Positions 41,843-53,065 of a stretch of 54,106 nucleotides of DNA are shown piece by piece. The notes under the pieces were generated by a model. The model worked only from the letters and a program-made list of their open reading frames with translations, ran no database searches and was not told the DNA's origin. The stretch is from Penium margaritaceum (Eukaryota > Streptophyta > Zygnematophyceae > Desmidiales > Peniaceae), in contig SZWC01003925.1 in the NCBI GenBank assembly GCA_023375785.1, positions 16,158 through 70,263 on the forward strand, in the 5' to 3' direction. Both the position numbers and the translations under genes were made by a program. Numbering within the stretch: the stretch's first letter is position 1; each line of letters opens with the position of its first letter.

Positions 41843-43028
41843 TGAGAAGTTTCCTAGAACCTTCCTAACCACTTGCCGCGACACTAGGCGTCAGCGCCAG
41901 GTCAGCGTGTGACAACAATCACCAGTTAGAGACAAAACTGCAAGGGTCTGGGTAGGGACACGAACAGAGTGTCAGGAAACTCAAACTGAATATAATTGCA
42001 GAGAGAGAGAGAACAAATGACAAGTCCACAGTATAGAAACCTGCCGCGGCGCACGACAGGTGTCGCACGCGGCAGTGCAAGGTCTGTCCTAAAAACCGGC
42101 CCAAAAACACTATTTTGGTCGTAACTCTGCGCAGACAAATCAGAACGCTACGCCGTCTGAACCTAGAGATGCAGAGTCTCAAGCCGGACGCTACAACTGG
42201 TCACACACACAAGTCCGGCACCGATCGGTGGACAGGAAATACAAAACATGCAAATCGGGCTCAAGGGCCAGTCCACCGAGAAAACTCTAGCGTCTGCAGA
42301 AGAATCGCAAAGCACCCCGCCAAGCACCCAGGGCGTCGTGGCAGCTCTCTGGCAGCTGCTGGTGGATGGAGCCACCACTCGTCGGTGCTCCGGTGCCAGC
42401 TGCGTCCGCATCAAGGATAGTGTCGACGCGCTCTCCTGTAGCGCTGCTCTCCTCGCCGTCGCTCGTGACAGGTGGAAGCCACACACACCATTACTTCCCC
42501 TGGCTGACACAACTGTCAACATAATGATGTCTGAGCGAAGGCAAAAGATGATGGGTCAGGGAACCAATCATAGCGAGCACTGATCAAGCATACCACATCA
42601 CAGGGTCTCCTCGTGACAATGGTGCATCCCACCAAATGCCCAGGTCTCGACCATGCACTAAGTGAATCACACATCTACGTGTCAAACATCAAGCAAGAGA
42701 CAGAGAAACAGGTCTCCTCGTGACCCCGAAAAAGTGTCTCCGGGTGCCCGGGTCTCGACCACATCATGCATGGATCGTACATAACACACGTATGCAATGG
42801 GTCTCCACATCACACCGCTAGAACTCAATAGGTGCGCGGGTCTCGACCAGCATAACCTAGCATGGATCATACATAACACATAGAGGCAATGGGTCTCCAC
42901 ATCACACCGGTGAAACTCACTAGGTGCGCGGGTCTCGACCAGCATAACCTCGACCATAGCATCGTGCTGCACCCTGAGTAACCTCGCTGTCCTCAAAAAG
43001 ATGTCAGACCAAAGTCCTCACACCAACA
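41843..43028 (-). repeat. 3' LTR of element F (long form, 1186 bp)
   Basis: On + it starts TGAGAAGTTTCCTAGAACC and ends CTCACACCAACA before the purine tract. It has about 537 bp more than the 5' LTR, all in the U3 end, between two copies of GGTGTG (element sense). Confidence 0.78.
42680..42960. repeat. 92 bp tandem-like repeat in the U3 of LTR F
   Basis: CAATGGGTCTCCACATCACACCG recurs with a 92 bp step (42795, 42887; shown core CAATGGGTCTCCACATC), with GGTGCGCGGGTCTCGACC in each unit. A weaker third unit precedes at about 42700. This is the part missing from the other LTR. Confidence 0.7.
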
Positions 43029-43186
43029 CTCCCCCTGGACTGCAGAGGCTGACAGTACGAGCAAAGCTGATGGCTGCTCCCAACACAATCCGTGAGGAGG
43101 GAGCGCGGCTCCCCCATGGCCACATACCCCTGCACAGCAATAGCAAGGGTGACGACGATGCTGGTGGGATGTGTCCGAACAGAGCC

Positions 43187-46100
43187 TCACCCCGGAGCGG
43201 CGTCGTCGCTATCATCGTCATCGCCGTTATAGTCGTCACTACTGTCGTCATCTGCTGATGTGACTGGTGTAGCGCTGAGGGCCTCCTCCAATTGTATCGC
43301 CTCCCGTATGCATGCCAGCTGCTGTGCTGCATGCTGCCACACGGACTGCGCTGCGTCGAGACACGTGTGCAGTTCGTCAAGCTCTGCTGCGACAGCCTGC
43401 CAGCGAGCTGCATCTACGGCGTACAGGCGGTCAGACGCGGAATGAATCTGATGGTGGACCTCCATCATGTGCGCGTCGGCGCGAGTCACTGCCTCCTGCA
43501 TCTTCCTCTCCTCGTCATGTAGGAAGCCCTCCACGCCAATAGGCGACTCAGCTGCTGCCTGATCACCAGCTGCTGGCAGGGGGTCGTCACCACTCAGCGC
43601 GTCTGCATCCGTAGCAGCTGCACCAGAAGGGGGTGGTGCGGCGGAGTCACTGGCTGCTGTTGACACACTTGACACTCGGGTGTCAAGTGGCCAGACGTCG
43701 TCCTCCGTCGGTGTATCTGCCGCTTCAGCGTCGTCGCTGTCATCGGGAACCCATACACCTTGCAGAAACGCCGAGCCCCTGGTGTACAACCAATCGTCCA
43801 CCTGCTGCTGTGCGTCCGCCCGTCGCCAACGTGCATCCTGTAGGGACCACTCCGCAGCCTCGAGACGGGTGTGCACATCCTCCATGCACATCTTAGCAAC
43901 CTGTCGTGCAGAAGCATCTGTAGTGTACCAACGGTTGTTGGCCTCTCGGAGCTCGGCCATGAGACTCTACACCTGCGCCTCCGCTCGAGCCACCACTGCC
44001 TCATGCTCGTCGACCGTGGAGCGTAGGCGCTCGGGTACAAGAACTGTAGCTCGGACGAGCGTAGCTATGTCATCGGCTGGAGCCGCCGTGGTGGCAACGA
44101 CACCGGTGAGGGTAGCGAGGTGTCGGATGTCTGCAGCTCGCTCTGCATCCTCCATGTCGCACACGCGGACGTCTGCTCTCACCGAGAGGCTATTGCGTGC
44201 TCTAGCCGCGGCTACTACAAGAATGGCAGCGCACTAGGCCTCTATGTCTGCCTCCGACCCTGCGTCCGACCGCTCCACGACAGACGTCTGGTCCTCACCG
44301 AGGAGGTCTGCCTCGTCCTGGCAGTCAATCACCTCCTCCTGCTGCCCAGCACTATCTGCCAGAACCACCTTGGCGTCTGCTGTGGGCCAAGCATCAGCAT
44401 CTGTATCACCTGCTCCTCCTGCTGCTGCTCCTGGCACCATGGCAGCTGTCTCCACACCAGCTAATGCAAGAGCGTGCGCATCGTCGGGCGCAGCTCTGGC
44501 ATCGGCCGTCGTCACCTCCTTCGCCAAACAATCAATGATCACCAACTCCATCCTCGACTCTGACTCAGCATCAGACCAATCCTCCTCTGACGAAGAGTCT
44601 CCGTCACAGCAAATGTCTCCCCCTGCTGAACTCTCTGCTAGCTTAGTCTGCTGTGTGGCGTCATCCGCCTCAATCATCGTGCGCTGTAGAGCAGTCGCAT
44701 CACCAATGCCAAGCTCCGCCGCGGTCGTCAGCGGACACACCTCCCCCTCCACGACTGGCACCTCGGCAGGAGCTGTGGGGACTCGGCAGACCAACCCGTG
44801 GACAGGAGACGAGGGGATCTCGTCACCTGAGACTCCTCCCAGAGCCGCGTCTACTGCCAACGTCCAGTCAGTAGCAGTGACTGCAACTGATGCTACTGTC
44901 ACGACGTCGATGGCTGCCAACACGCCCACTGCCTGGACGTCTGGCGACACTCCACTGGTCACCAATGTAGCGGAACGGACGTCTGCTCCACATGTGCCGG
45001 CTGACACCGCTACTGCTACTACTGCCTCATCCACTGGTACTGCCCCACCTGCCTCTGTGGTCTCTGCTACGTCAACTGTAGTCTCCATCTCCATGTCTGC
45101 CTCCAACTGCGCGTCAGACCACTCGTCNAGACTCCTCCCAGAGCCGCGTCTACTGCCAACGTCCCGTCAGTAGCAGTGACTGCAACTGATGCTACTGTCA
45201 CGACGTCGATGGCTGCCGACACGCCCACTGCCTGGACGTCTGGCGACACTCCACTGGTCACCAATGTAGCGGAACGGACGTCTGCTCCACATGTGCCGGC
45301 TGACACCGCTACTGCTACAACTACCTCATCCACTGGTACTGCCCCACCTGCCTCTGTGGTCTCTGCTATGTCAACTGTAGACACCATCTCCATATCTGCC
45401 TCCAACTGCGCGTCAGACTACTCGTCCGTCTCCGAATCCACGTCGGACCACTCGTCGGATGGCTCGTCCTCACTAAGAGCGCCCTGTCATGAAGCACCGT
45501 CTGTCGCATTCCTCATGCACTCGCCGGTGGTCCTCGACGGACACTCCATCCCCCCCTCGACCGACGCACCGGTAGAAGCTGCGAAGGGGTGCCGCACCAA
45601 CTTTGCAACCGGGGAGGGGGGAGTCAGCTCCGTGGTGACGTCTACCGCTGTTGCGTTTGCTGCTGCCTCCTGTTCACGTCTCAACAAACTTGCTATCCGC
45701 CGCCTCGCATGCCGAGTCCGAGAATGACGATGGCGAGCCGAAGAGACTACCCCAGAAGTGGAGGGGTCACTGGTCGGGATGACTCCAACTGCCTCCAACA
45801 CAGAGCGTAGGGTGTCAGATGTAGAGCTAAGGTCGGGAGGCATGGCACCGTCAGGTGATGACACTGACGGAGGTGAGGATGGCGAGAAGGAAGAAGAGGG
45901 TGTGTGAAGCGGGACGGTGGCAACAGCCCGCTCAGAGATCACATGGTCTATGAAATGTTGCACCATGCGCTTCAGACCCTGGAGCTCGGCGTACACCACT
46001 GCCATAGCTCCACTGAGGGGCGAAACTGTATGAGCTGATGTATCGGAGGCGGATGGTGGAGTAGGGCGGGACCGTAACCAAGGCGGTCGCCACCCAGCAG

Positions 46101-46284
46101 GGCGCTGGCGACACTGGTGCCAGCCGTGGTGTCGGTCGCAGCAGAAGTAGCAGGCAAAACCGTTGGACGCCTTAGGCGTGTGCCACAGCTGGAACTGCCA
46201 CTGTGGACACGGCATCTGCCACGTATGCTGAGCTGGTGCCAGCCACGGCGCCGGCTGCTCTCCCTGCGACGCCAATGTGCTCAT
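43187..46284 (-). pseudogene. gag-like zinc-knuckle protein, sole ORF of element F
   Basis: From ATG 46282-46284 (MSTLASQGEQPAPW) the frame runs to TGA at 43187, about 930 codons once the 299 bp contig overlap at 45128 is removed. Near the N-terminus a canonical knuckle CYFCCDRHHGWHQC (CX2CX4HX4C) is present. An acidic, Val/Ala-rich middle and a coiled-coil-like C-terminal part follow (NNRWYTTDASARQVAKM, HTRLEAAEWSLQDARWR) with a very acidic tail. In-frame stops are TGA 45487, TAG 45418 (TGG in the overlapping contig at 45119), TAG 44234 and TAG 43967. It probably packages RNA; partners are inferred. Confidence 0.6.
45129..45427. other. contig overlap laid end to end (repeat of 44830-45127)
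   Basis: The sequence after the N at 45128 repeats the preceding 299 bp with a few substitutions, shifting the reading frame of the F protein. It is either an assembly artefact or two element copies joined. Confidence 0.8.
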
Positions 46285-46749
46285 CTCTAGAGTGTGGTGT
46301 GGGTGTGTGTCTGGGACACTCGCTCCCACTGGCACAAGGCCACAAGGGGAGGTGAGCGATCGAAGCAGTCTCTCAGATGTGTTGCGATGCCGTCACGAGG
46401 ACGGCCACCACGACGTTGGTGGTGGGCTGCTGTGCGACCTCAGGTCGCCTTTGGTGCTTCTGATGTTGCACCGGGTGCCGTCGTCAGGCAACGGTTGTGG
46501 TCTCAAGCCACCTTCGCTGTTGCTGCTGCTACTACGACTCTCGCGGCGGCTGCTGCTACTGCGGTTCCCGTCGTCAGCCGACGGTGGTGGCCTTAGGCCA
46601 CACTTAAAAGGTGACACAAAAAAAAGAGTAAAGGGCATTTTTTTTTCAGGTGCCTCCTTCACGGATGCCCCCTTAGGGGTTGTTCAGGGGTGCCCAGCCC
46701 GGGGAGACCTCACCCCCTCTCTTCTCCTCCTTTTTTTTCTCTTTTTTTT

Positions 46750-47607
46750 TTCAGGTCTGGCTCGACCCTCGCTTCGAGCGAGCCCGTCGAGCGAGCTCGC
46801 TCGGCGAGCCCGTCGAGCAAGCTCGCTCGGCGAGCTCGCTCGCTGCGAGCAAGCAGCCTCGCACTGCTTGCTCGCAACGCGAAGCTGCAGTGCAGCTTCG
46901 TGTGACGAGCAAGCAGCAGCAGTGGCTGTTGCTGATGCGGCTGCCACTGCTGCGTGGGCTGCTGCTGCTATTGCAGCTCGCGTGAGCACGTGCAGCTGCA
47001 TGCTACAGCTGCCCGCCGGCGCCGCCGCTGCTGCTGCTGCTGCCGCTACGCCTACTACACGCTGCTTCTGCTGCAGCTGCTTGCCGCTGCTGCTGCTTCT
47101 GCTTGCTGCCGCCTGCTGCTGCTGCTCGCAGCCGCCTGCTCCTGCTGCTTGCTGCTGCTGCTTACTGATTTGCTGCTTGTTGTTGCTGCTACTGCTGCTG
47201 CTGCTTGCTGCCGCCTGGTGCTGCTGCTCCCAGCCGTTTGCTGATGCTGCCGCTACGGCTGCTGTTGCGGCTGCTGCCTGCTACTGCTGCGAATGCTGCT
47301 ACAGCACCAAGCTGTTGGTGCGAGCTGCTTCCCTTTTTTTTTGTACACACCGATAGCCAGACACGGCTGCTGCTGCCACCCTGTGCTGCTGCTGATACCC
47401 GGTGCTGCTGCTGCCACCCGGTGCTGCTGCTGCAGGGGCTGCCACCCGTAGCCGCTATCGTCTTTGCTACTTCCACTGCTCCGCTGCAACGTAGTCGTGG
47501 TGGGTCCCTCCGGGATCTGTTGCTGCTGCCGTGGGTGACTGCCGCTGCTGCCACTCACTGCTGCTGCTGCGTCTTTGCTGCACAACACTACGAGCTGTAG
47601 CTCGTTT
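46750..47607 (-). repeat. CAG-rich leader of element F
   Basis: In element sense, dense CAGCAG/GCAGCAGCAGC repeats lie between the primer site and gag, like the leaders of C, D and E. A block at 46760-46860 is made of GCGAGCTCGCTCG palindromic words. Long open frames are repeat products. Confidence 0.8.
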
Positions 47608-47619
47608 GCTCTGATACCA
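47608..47619 (-). other. primer binding site of element F (tRNA-iMet)
   Basis: Minus-strand TGGTATCAGAGC directly follows the LTR end (…GAAACTTCTCA), exactly as in D. Confidence 0.85.
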
Positions 47620-48268
47620 TGAGAAGTTTCCTAGAACCTTCCTAACCACTTGCCGCGATACTAGGCGTCAGCGCCAGGTCAGCGTGTGACAACAATCACC
47701 AGTTAGAGAAAAAACTGCAAGGGTGTGGGTAGGGACACGAACAGAGTGTGACGAAACTCAAACTGAATACAACTGCAGAGAGAGAGAACAAATGACAAGT
47801 CCACAGTATGAATACCTGCCGCGGCGCATGACAGGTGTCGCACGCGGCAGTGCAAGGTCTGTCCTAAAAACCGGCCCAAAAACACTATTTTGGCCGAAAC
47901 TCTGCGCAGACAAATCAGAACGCTACGCCGTCTGAACCTAGAGATGCAGAGTCTCAAGCCGGACGCTACGACTGGTCACACACACAAGTCCGGCACCGAT
48001 TGGTGGACAGGAAATACAAAACATGCAAATCGGGCTCAAGGGCCAGTCCACCGAGAAAAATCTAGCGTCTGCAGAAGAACCGCAAAGCACCCCGGCAAGC
48101 ACCCAGGGCGTCGTGGCAGCTCTCTGGCAGCTGCTGGTGGATGGAGCCACCACTCGTCGGTGCTCCGGTGCCAGCTGCGTCCGCATCAAGGATAGTGTCG
48201 ACGCGCTCTCCTGTAGCGTTGCTCTCCTTGCCGTCGCTCGTGACAGGTGGAAGCCACACACACCAACA
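47620..48268 (-). repeat. 5' LTR of element F (short form, 649 bp)
   Basis: It matches 41843-42490 closely and then ends CACCAACA. It lacks the 537 bp U3 block of the other LTR. Blocks such as CCGGCCCAAAAACACTATTTTGG and TGCAAATCGGGC are shared with D (shown cores GGCCCAAAAACACT, TGCAAATCGGGC). Confidence 0.8.
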
Positions 48269-48327
48269 TGTGCATCATTACATAGGACGTGATCTCCCAT
48301 ATTGAAGGTCGTATCTGAGTAGTGAGN

Positions 48328-48723
48328 TCTGAACCTAGAGATGCAGAATCTCAAGCCGGACGCTACGACTGGTCACACACACAAGTCCGGCACCGATCGG
48401 TGGACAGGAAATACAAAACATGCAAATCGGGCTCAAGGGCCAGTCCACCGAGAAAACTCTAGCGTCTGCAGAAGAACCGCAAAGCACCCCGGCAAGCACC
48501 CAGGGCGTCGTGGCAGCTCTCTGGCAGCTGCTGGTGGATGGAGCCACCACTCGTCGGTGCTCCGGTGCCAGCTGCGTCCGCATCAAGGATAGTGTCGACG
48601 CGCTCTCCTGTAGCGTTGCTCTCCTTGCCGTCGCTCGTGACAGGTGGAAGCCACACACACCAACATGTGCATCATTACATAGGACGTGATCTCCCATATT
48701 GAAGGTCGTATCTGAGTAGTGAG
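48328..48723. other. contig overlap after the N at 48327 (repeat of 47930-48326)
   Basis: The LTR end and the flank up to TCTGAGTAGTGAG are repeated almost exactly, then unique sequence follows from 48724. This is most simply an unmerged overlap of two contigs. Confidence 0.85.
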
Positions 48724-50229
48724 ACTTTGTCACACTTTTCATGGATCCCCACCCCTTGGAATCAGGAAATCCTTGATGCACCCACCATAAAAAGGTGTCA
48801 TTGCTGAGTTTCCAGAGTCTAGCCGCCTACTTAAGGCCCTTTTTTGCAGCTCACATTGCCCTTTTTTTCTTTGCCAACATGTTTAACCCCTCATTTTGCA
48901 ACTTTGGCCTGTTAGGCGGAAGTGTCCCCTCGTTATGTGCATCGGCAATGCCAGAATAAGGTACATGGCACAACCCACCACTACCATGGCCATAAACGTG
49001 TCTCCTGACTAGTCATGCGGCTGGAGTCAAATCCACGCACTCCCACTTCATTCGGCTATCTTCTTATGCAACTTGACACCCCTTTCTCCTCTTGATGCCC
49101 ATCCTCTTCCTCCCTTGCATTGCCCCCTCCTCATGGCTCTTCTATCTTTCCCTCTTGCTCTTTTTGTTGGATTTACGGCTTGACACCCGGGTCAATCCAC
49201 TGATGGATGTAGGGGCAGATTCGTAAGGATGAGGTGAGAGAGAAATCTCTCTGTCTCCTCCTTATGAACCTGTCTCCTTATGAACCTGCCCCTACATCCA
49301 TGTCTACCTTCGCCTCCTCAACTTTTGATGACATGCTTTTCCCCTTTTAAACCCAACACTCCCTGCATTTTCTTATGTTTTCCTATTAGCTCTTTCATCC
49401 CCTTTTCTTATCCTCCACCACCCCTAATCCCACTTTTGGTTTCCCACTCTCCCTCTCATAGTACCAACTTGATACATTCACTCCTATTTCTCTCAACCAA
49501 TTATTCCTTCTCATGTCATAGTTGGATGGTTCCTTTCCTTTTTTGACACTTTTCTAAACCTTTTGCATCATTTTCCTCCATTAATCCTCGTCCACTCCTT
49601 CCCATACTCTCACCTTACATTCTTTTTGTCTCCTTTCTCCTTGTACGTCAGCTCTTTCTTCGTCTCTGTCTACTAGGCAGGCCTGGTTGGCATCCCCAGG
49701 GCCTCTATCTTTTTTAATGCTCAATCCTCAATGCATCCCCTTGTGGCGCGTAAGTTCTTTGAGGCGCTTCGGAAAAACATCTACAGCTGGCAATGCATTT
49801 TGTAAACATAAAAACTTCAAGATCTTCAAGAACTACGTTTAAGCTCACATGAAAGAAGTCTATCTTGTTGTTGATTCCACAAACATTTCACTCATATGTT
49901 TAGGGGTCCTGATCTGACGGAACTGACTTCCATGGAATCTATTATCCCTTTACGTGTTGAGCTGATGGTACATATTGTGGTCAATATTGGCTGGTACATA
50001 GTCGGTGATCTAGTATTCTTGTTTCCTTAAAACAGTCATGCAGGTGAAAGCACCATTAGCGGCTTACATGTAGGAGGAGTTAGAGTTAGTTAGACTACCT
50101 TCATACATAAGAGGACATGTGTACAATAGATGTGGTTCTGTGTGAAGAAGTTTCTTGGATGTGAGAGAGGCACATAGTGGTGGCACTGTCTATACATGTT
50201 CTGTTTCATCGCTTTAGGAAGAAAAAAAC
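48724..50229. other. AT-richer intergenic region, no gene seen
   Basis: It is pyrimidine-rich on the + strand (49080-49640). Frames are short and without recognisable domains. It contains the hairpin at 49203-49301. Confidence 0.5.
49203..49301. repeat. long hairpin, 27 bp stem with 2 mismatches
   Basis: Arms 49203-49229 (ATGGATGTAGGGGCAG start) and 49275-49301 (ending CTGCCCCTACATCCAT) pair with two mismatches around a 45 nt loop. The loop itself has a GAGAGA/TCTCTC pair. It could be a foldback element or a small-RNA precursor. Confidence 0.75.
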
Positions 50230-51041
50230 ATATTGTTTCATTGTAACGTCACTTGTTTAGTGATACGCTCCTTTATATACTTACCTCAAACAATTTTGTA
50301 TTTTGGACCCATCCACCTCCCTCCCCCCCTCCTCCGTCAAGTGGAAAGTGTATGAGCGGAGTGTATGAGAGTGTGAACGGAATTTTGTAACGACATACAA
50401 AAGTACATGCATGTGCAACAACATACAAAGCGGCATACAAAAGTACGCGTATGTACAAGGAGGATAAACTTCACAGAAGTGGTTGGTGATCATGTACACA
50501 AATGCCCTGTTTCAATCTAACGTCAATTGGAAAGCCTGGAAAGGGTACGAGGGGAGTTTATGAGGGAGTGAATGTATGTTTGCATGATAGTGACATACAA
50601 AAGTACACTTGTGTACAAAGAGGAGAAACATCATAAAGGTCATGTAAGATCATGTACACAAATACATTGTTCCAACATAAGTCACTTATTCAGTGATACA
50701 CTCCTTACACTTGCCTCATGAAATTTTACCGTTTGGATCCCCCCCCCTCCTCCGTCAAGTGGAAAGTGTATGAGGGGATTGTATTAGGGAGTGAACAAAA
50801 TTTGGTATGGCAGTGACATACAAAAATACACTTGTCTCCAAGGAGGAGAGACTTCATTGAAGTTGTATGGGATCATGTACACACATGGATTATTACAATG
50901 TAACATCACTTGTTAAGTGATACATTCCTTCATACACTTACAACGTACACTTTTGCCCTTTTGATCCCCCCCAAACCCCTCCCCCTCGTCAAGTGCGAAG
51001 TGTATGAGGGAATTATATGAGGGGGTGAACAAAATGTGGTA

Positions 51042-52244
51042 CCCTACTGATCGTTGAATTCTATATCAATTTTTTTGCATGGTCGAATTTTGTCGAAAGC
51101 GGACTCTCGTCGAATTCAAGAGTACCACCTAATTGATTACAAAATGAAAGCATCGAAATTAAGGGTCTACTTGCAGTTTTCACCATGCACCACACTGGGG
51201 TCAAAGGTGCATTCATTCTGGACATTTCTATGTTTCTAGATTACGGCCTGGGTGGTTGATTTCGACTCCATGTGGAACAGTCGCATGACTGGTCAATTTC
51301 ATCCTGGTCAGAGTCGGCCAGTCGCACGGCTGGTCGTTTTTGACCTGTTGAACGGCCTGATTGGTCGATCTGACAGGTCATAACTGACCTGTCAGGCTGT
51401 TTGAAGTAGCGAGCAGTCGATTTGACCTCTCAAAACTTCAAACACGCCCATTAACACGTGCGCACGGAACAGGATTCGGCGAAAGAAAAAGGGCAGTTCG
51501 ACCTCAGGGCCTTGTTTTGGTATGCGGCTTGACTACAAGGCCCTTTTCTCTAGTTTGCCAACCACAGGGCCCTGACGGCCAATCTGAACAACAAGGGAGC
51601 CCTGTCGCTCAATCTCAGCGACGACGGGGCCCTTTGGCTCATCCTGCGTGCCAGATTCACAAGCGAAACCCGAAAGGCAAATCGAGGTGTCCAGCGTCGG
51701 CCAGGCACCTCCTTTGCACGTTCATTTGTTCGCACACCTGTTTTCACTATCGCAAGGACCTTATAGCCACTGCTGGACATCGAGGTGGTTCTAGATGAAG
51801 TTCGAAGATCATATGGATGTGTTTCTTCAAGTTTGTTCATGTTTTGTAGGTTTCCCGGTTAATGTTATACGAGCTTTCGGAGTGCAACACAGGACTGCCG
51901 ATGAGTAGTGCCGACCGACATCTCTTATCACCCGGGCAGTCATTGCCCGGCAGCGGCACCGGCAATCTCTTATGGCAAAGCTAGAAAGCAGGCCCTCGCG
52001 TCGGTTGCCGCCCAAGTGCGGGCCTCGCCACTGATGCCTCAAGAAAGCGGGTCCTCGCGTTGAGAGTCAGGGCCCCATGGTCAATTTCTCCAAAGAAAAA
52101 ACTCAAACGTCCAATTCATGGAAATTAAGGATCTAGCCCCCCCTCTCATCGAATTTATCCATTCACCTAAATAATTGCAAGACAAAAAAACTCGTCAAAA
52201 AAAGTTATGATGCAAGTCAGTCGTTGAAATCAATGATTATTGGG
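51042..52244. mobile_element. candidate TIR DNA transposon, non-autonomous, 1.2 kb
   Basis: The sequence splits one satellite unit cleanly: GTA occurs at 51039-51041 and 52245-52247, consistent with a 3 bp target duplication. The ends CCCTACTGATCGTTGAATTC and (reversed) CCCAATAATCATTGATTTC match at 15 of 20 positions. No transposase frame is visible inside; repeated GTCGAA words lie near the left end. A 3 bp duplication fits the CACTA or PIF/Harbinger superfamilies, but the terminal bases fit neither well. Confidence 0.55.
51370..51395. repeat. perfect 11 bp hairpin inside the candidate transposon
   Basis: CTGACAGGTCA, a TAAC loop and TGACCTGTCAG form a perfect inverted repeat. Related words (GACTGGTC, GGCTGGTCG, GATTGGTCGA) are clustered in the 100 bp before it. 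Confidence 0.7.
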
Positions 52245-53065
52245 GTATGATAGTTACGTACAAAAGTAAACGTATACAAGGAGCATAAACTTCATACAAG
52301 TGATATCATGTACACAAATATATTATTTCAACATAGCGTCATTTGTTAAGTGACACACTCCTTCATACACTTGTCTCGTACACTTTCGGTTTTTGGACCC
52401 TCCCTCCCTGACTCCACCTACTCCCCCCCCCCCCCCCCCCCCCCCCCCCCGTCGTCAAGTGGAAAGTGTATGAGGGGATTGTATGAGGGAGTGAACAGAA
52501 TTTTGTATGTTGGCGGCATACCAAAGTAAACTTGTGTACAAGGAGGAGAAACATCATACAAGTTATATGATGTCATGTACACAAATGTATTACTTCAACA
52601 TAACGTCACTTGTTCAGTTATGTTCATGCATTTGCCTTGTACACTTGCCGTTTGGAATGCCCCCTCCCCCCCTTCTCTCCCCCCCCCGTCAAGTGGAGAG
52701 TGTATGGGGGAGTGAACAGATTTTGGTAGGACAGTGACATACAAAATGTACATTTGTGAACAGGGAGAAGAAACTTTGTGGAAGTGATAGGTTATCATTT
52801 ACACAGATATGTTATTTCAACACAAACGTCACTTGTTTTAGTGAGAAAATCCTTCAGACACTTGTCTCATATGCTTTTGTCCTTTGGACCCCCCCCCCCT
52901 CCCACCACTGTCACCTCCCCCTTGGACCAGTGGAAAGTGTATGAGGGGAGTGTATTAGGGAGTGGAAAGAAGTTAAACTGACAATGACATACAAAAGTAC
53001 ACTTGAGTACAAGGAGGAGAAATTTCATAGAAATGACAGGACACAATGTACACAACCGGGATTCT

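Larger units (their letters stand above)
41843..48268 (-). mobile_element. non-autonomous gag-only LTR element F
   Basis: LTRs at 41843-43028 and 47620-48268, a tRNA-Met primer site (47608-47619), a CAG-rich leader and a purine tract (CCAGGGGGAG at 43029) show a complete LTR-element frame. The only long coding frame is gag-like with a zinc knuckle. No Asp-Ser-Gly protease, integrase or RT motif was found in about 4.6 kb. LTR blocks match those of D. An N at 45128 joins overlapping contigs. The flanking 5-mers (AGCTT and TGTGC) do not match. Confidence 0.8.
50230..53065. repeat. 234 bp satellite, at least seven units, with C-rich tracts
   Basis: The word GTCAAGTGGAAAGTGTATGAG (shown core AAGTGGAAAGTGTATGA) or a variant recurs at about 50336, 50522, 50754, 50988, 52454, 52688 and 52928. 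Steps are 232, 234, 234 and 240 bp apart from one short unit. Each unit has a C run of variable length, then the core, GACATACAAAAGTACAC, GGAGGAGAAAC and CATGTACACAAAT. The run is interrupted at 51042-52244. Confidence 0.85.

Noticed and set aside
51517-51840. Frames of 93 and 96 codons inside the candidate DNA transposon
   Set aside because: They overlap on opposite strands, arise from repeated GGGCCCT words and show no transposase motif.
50230-53065. CRISPR-like array
   Set aside because: Units are 234 bp and similar throughout, with no short repeat/unique spacer pattern; this is a eukaryotic satellite.
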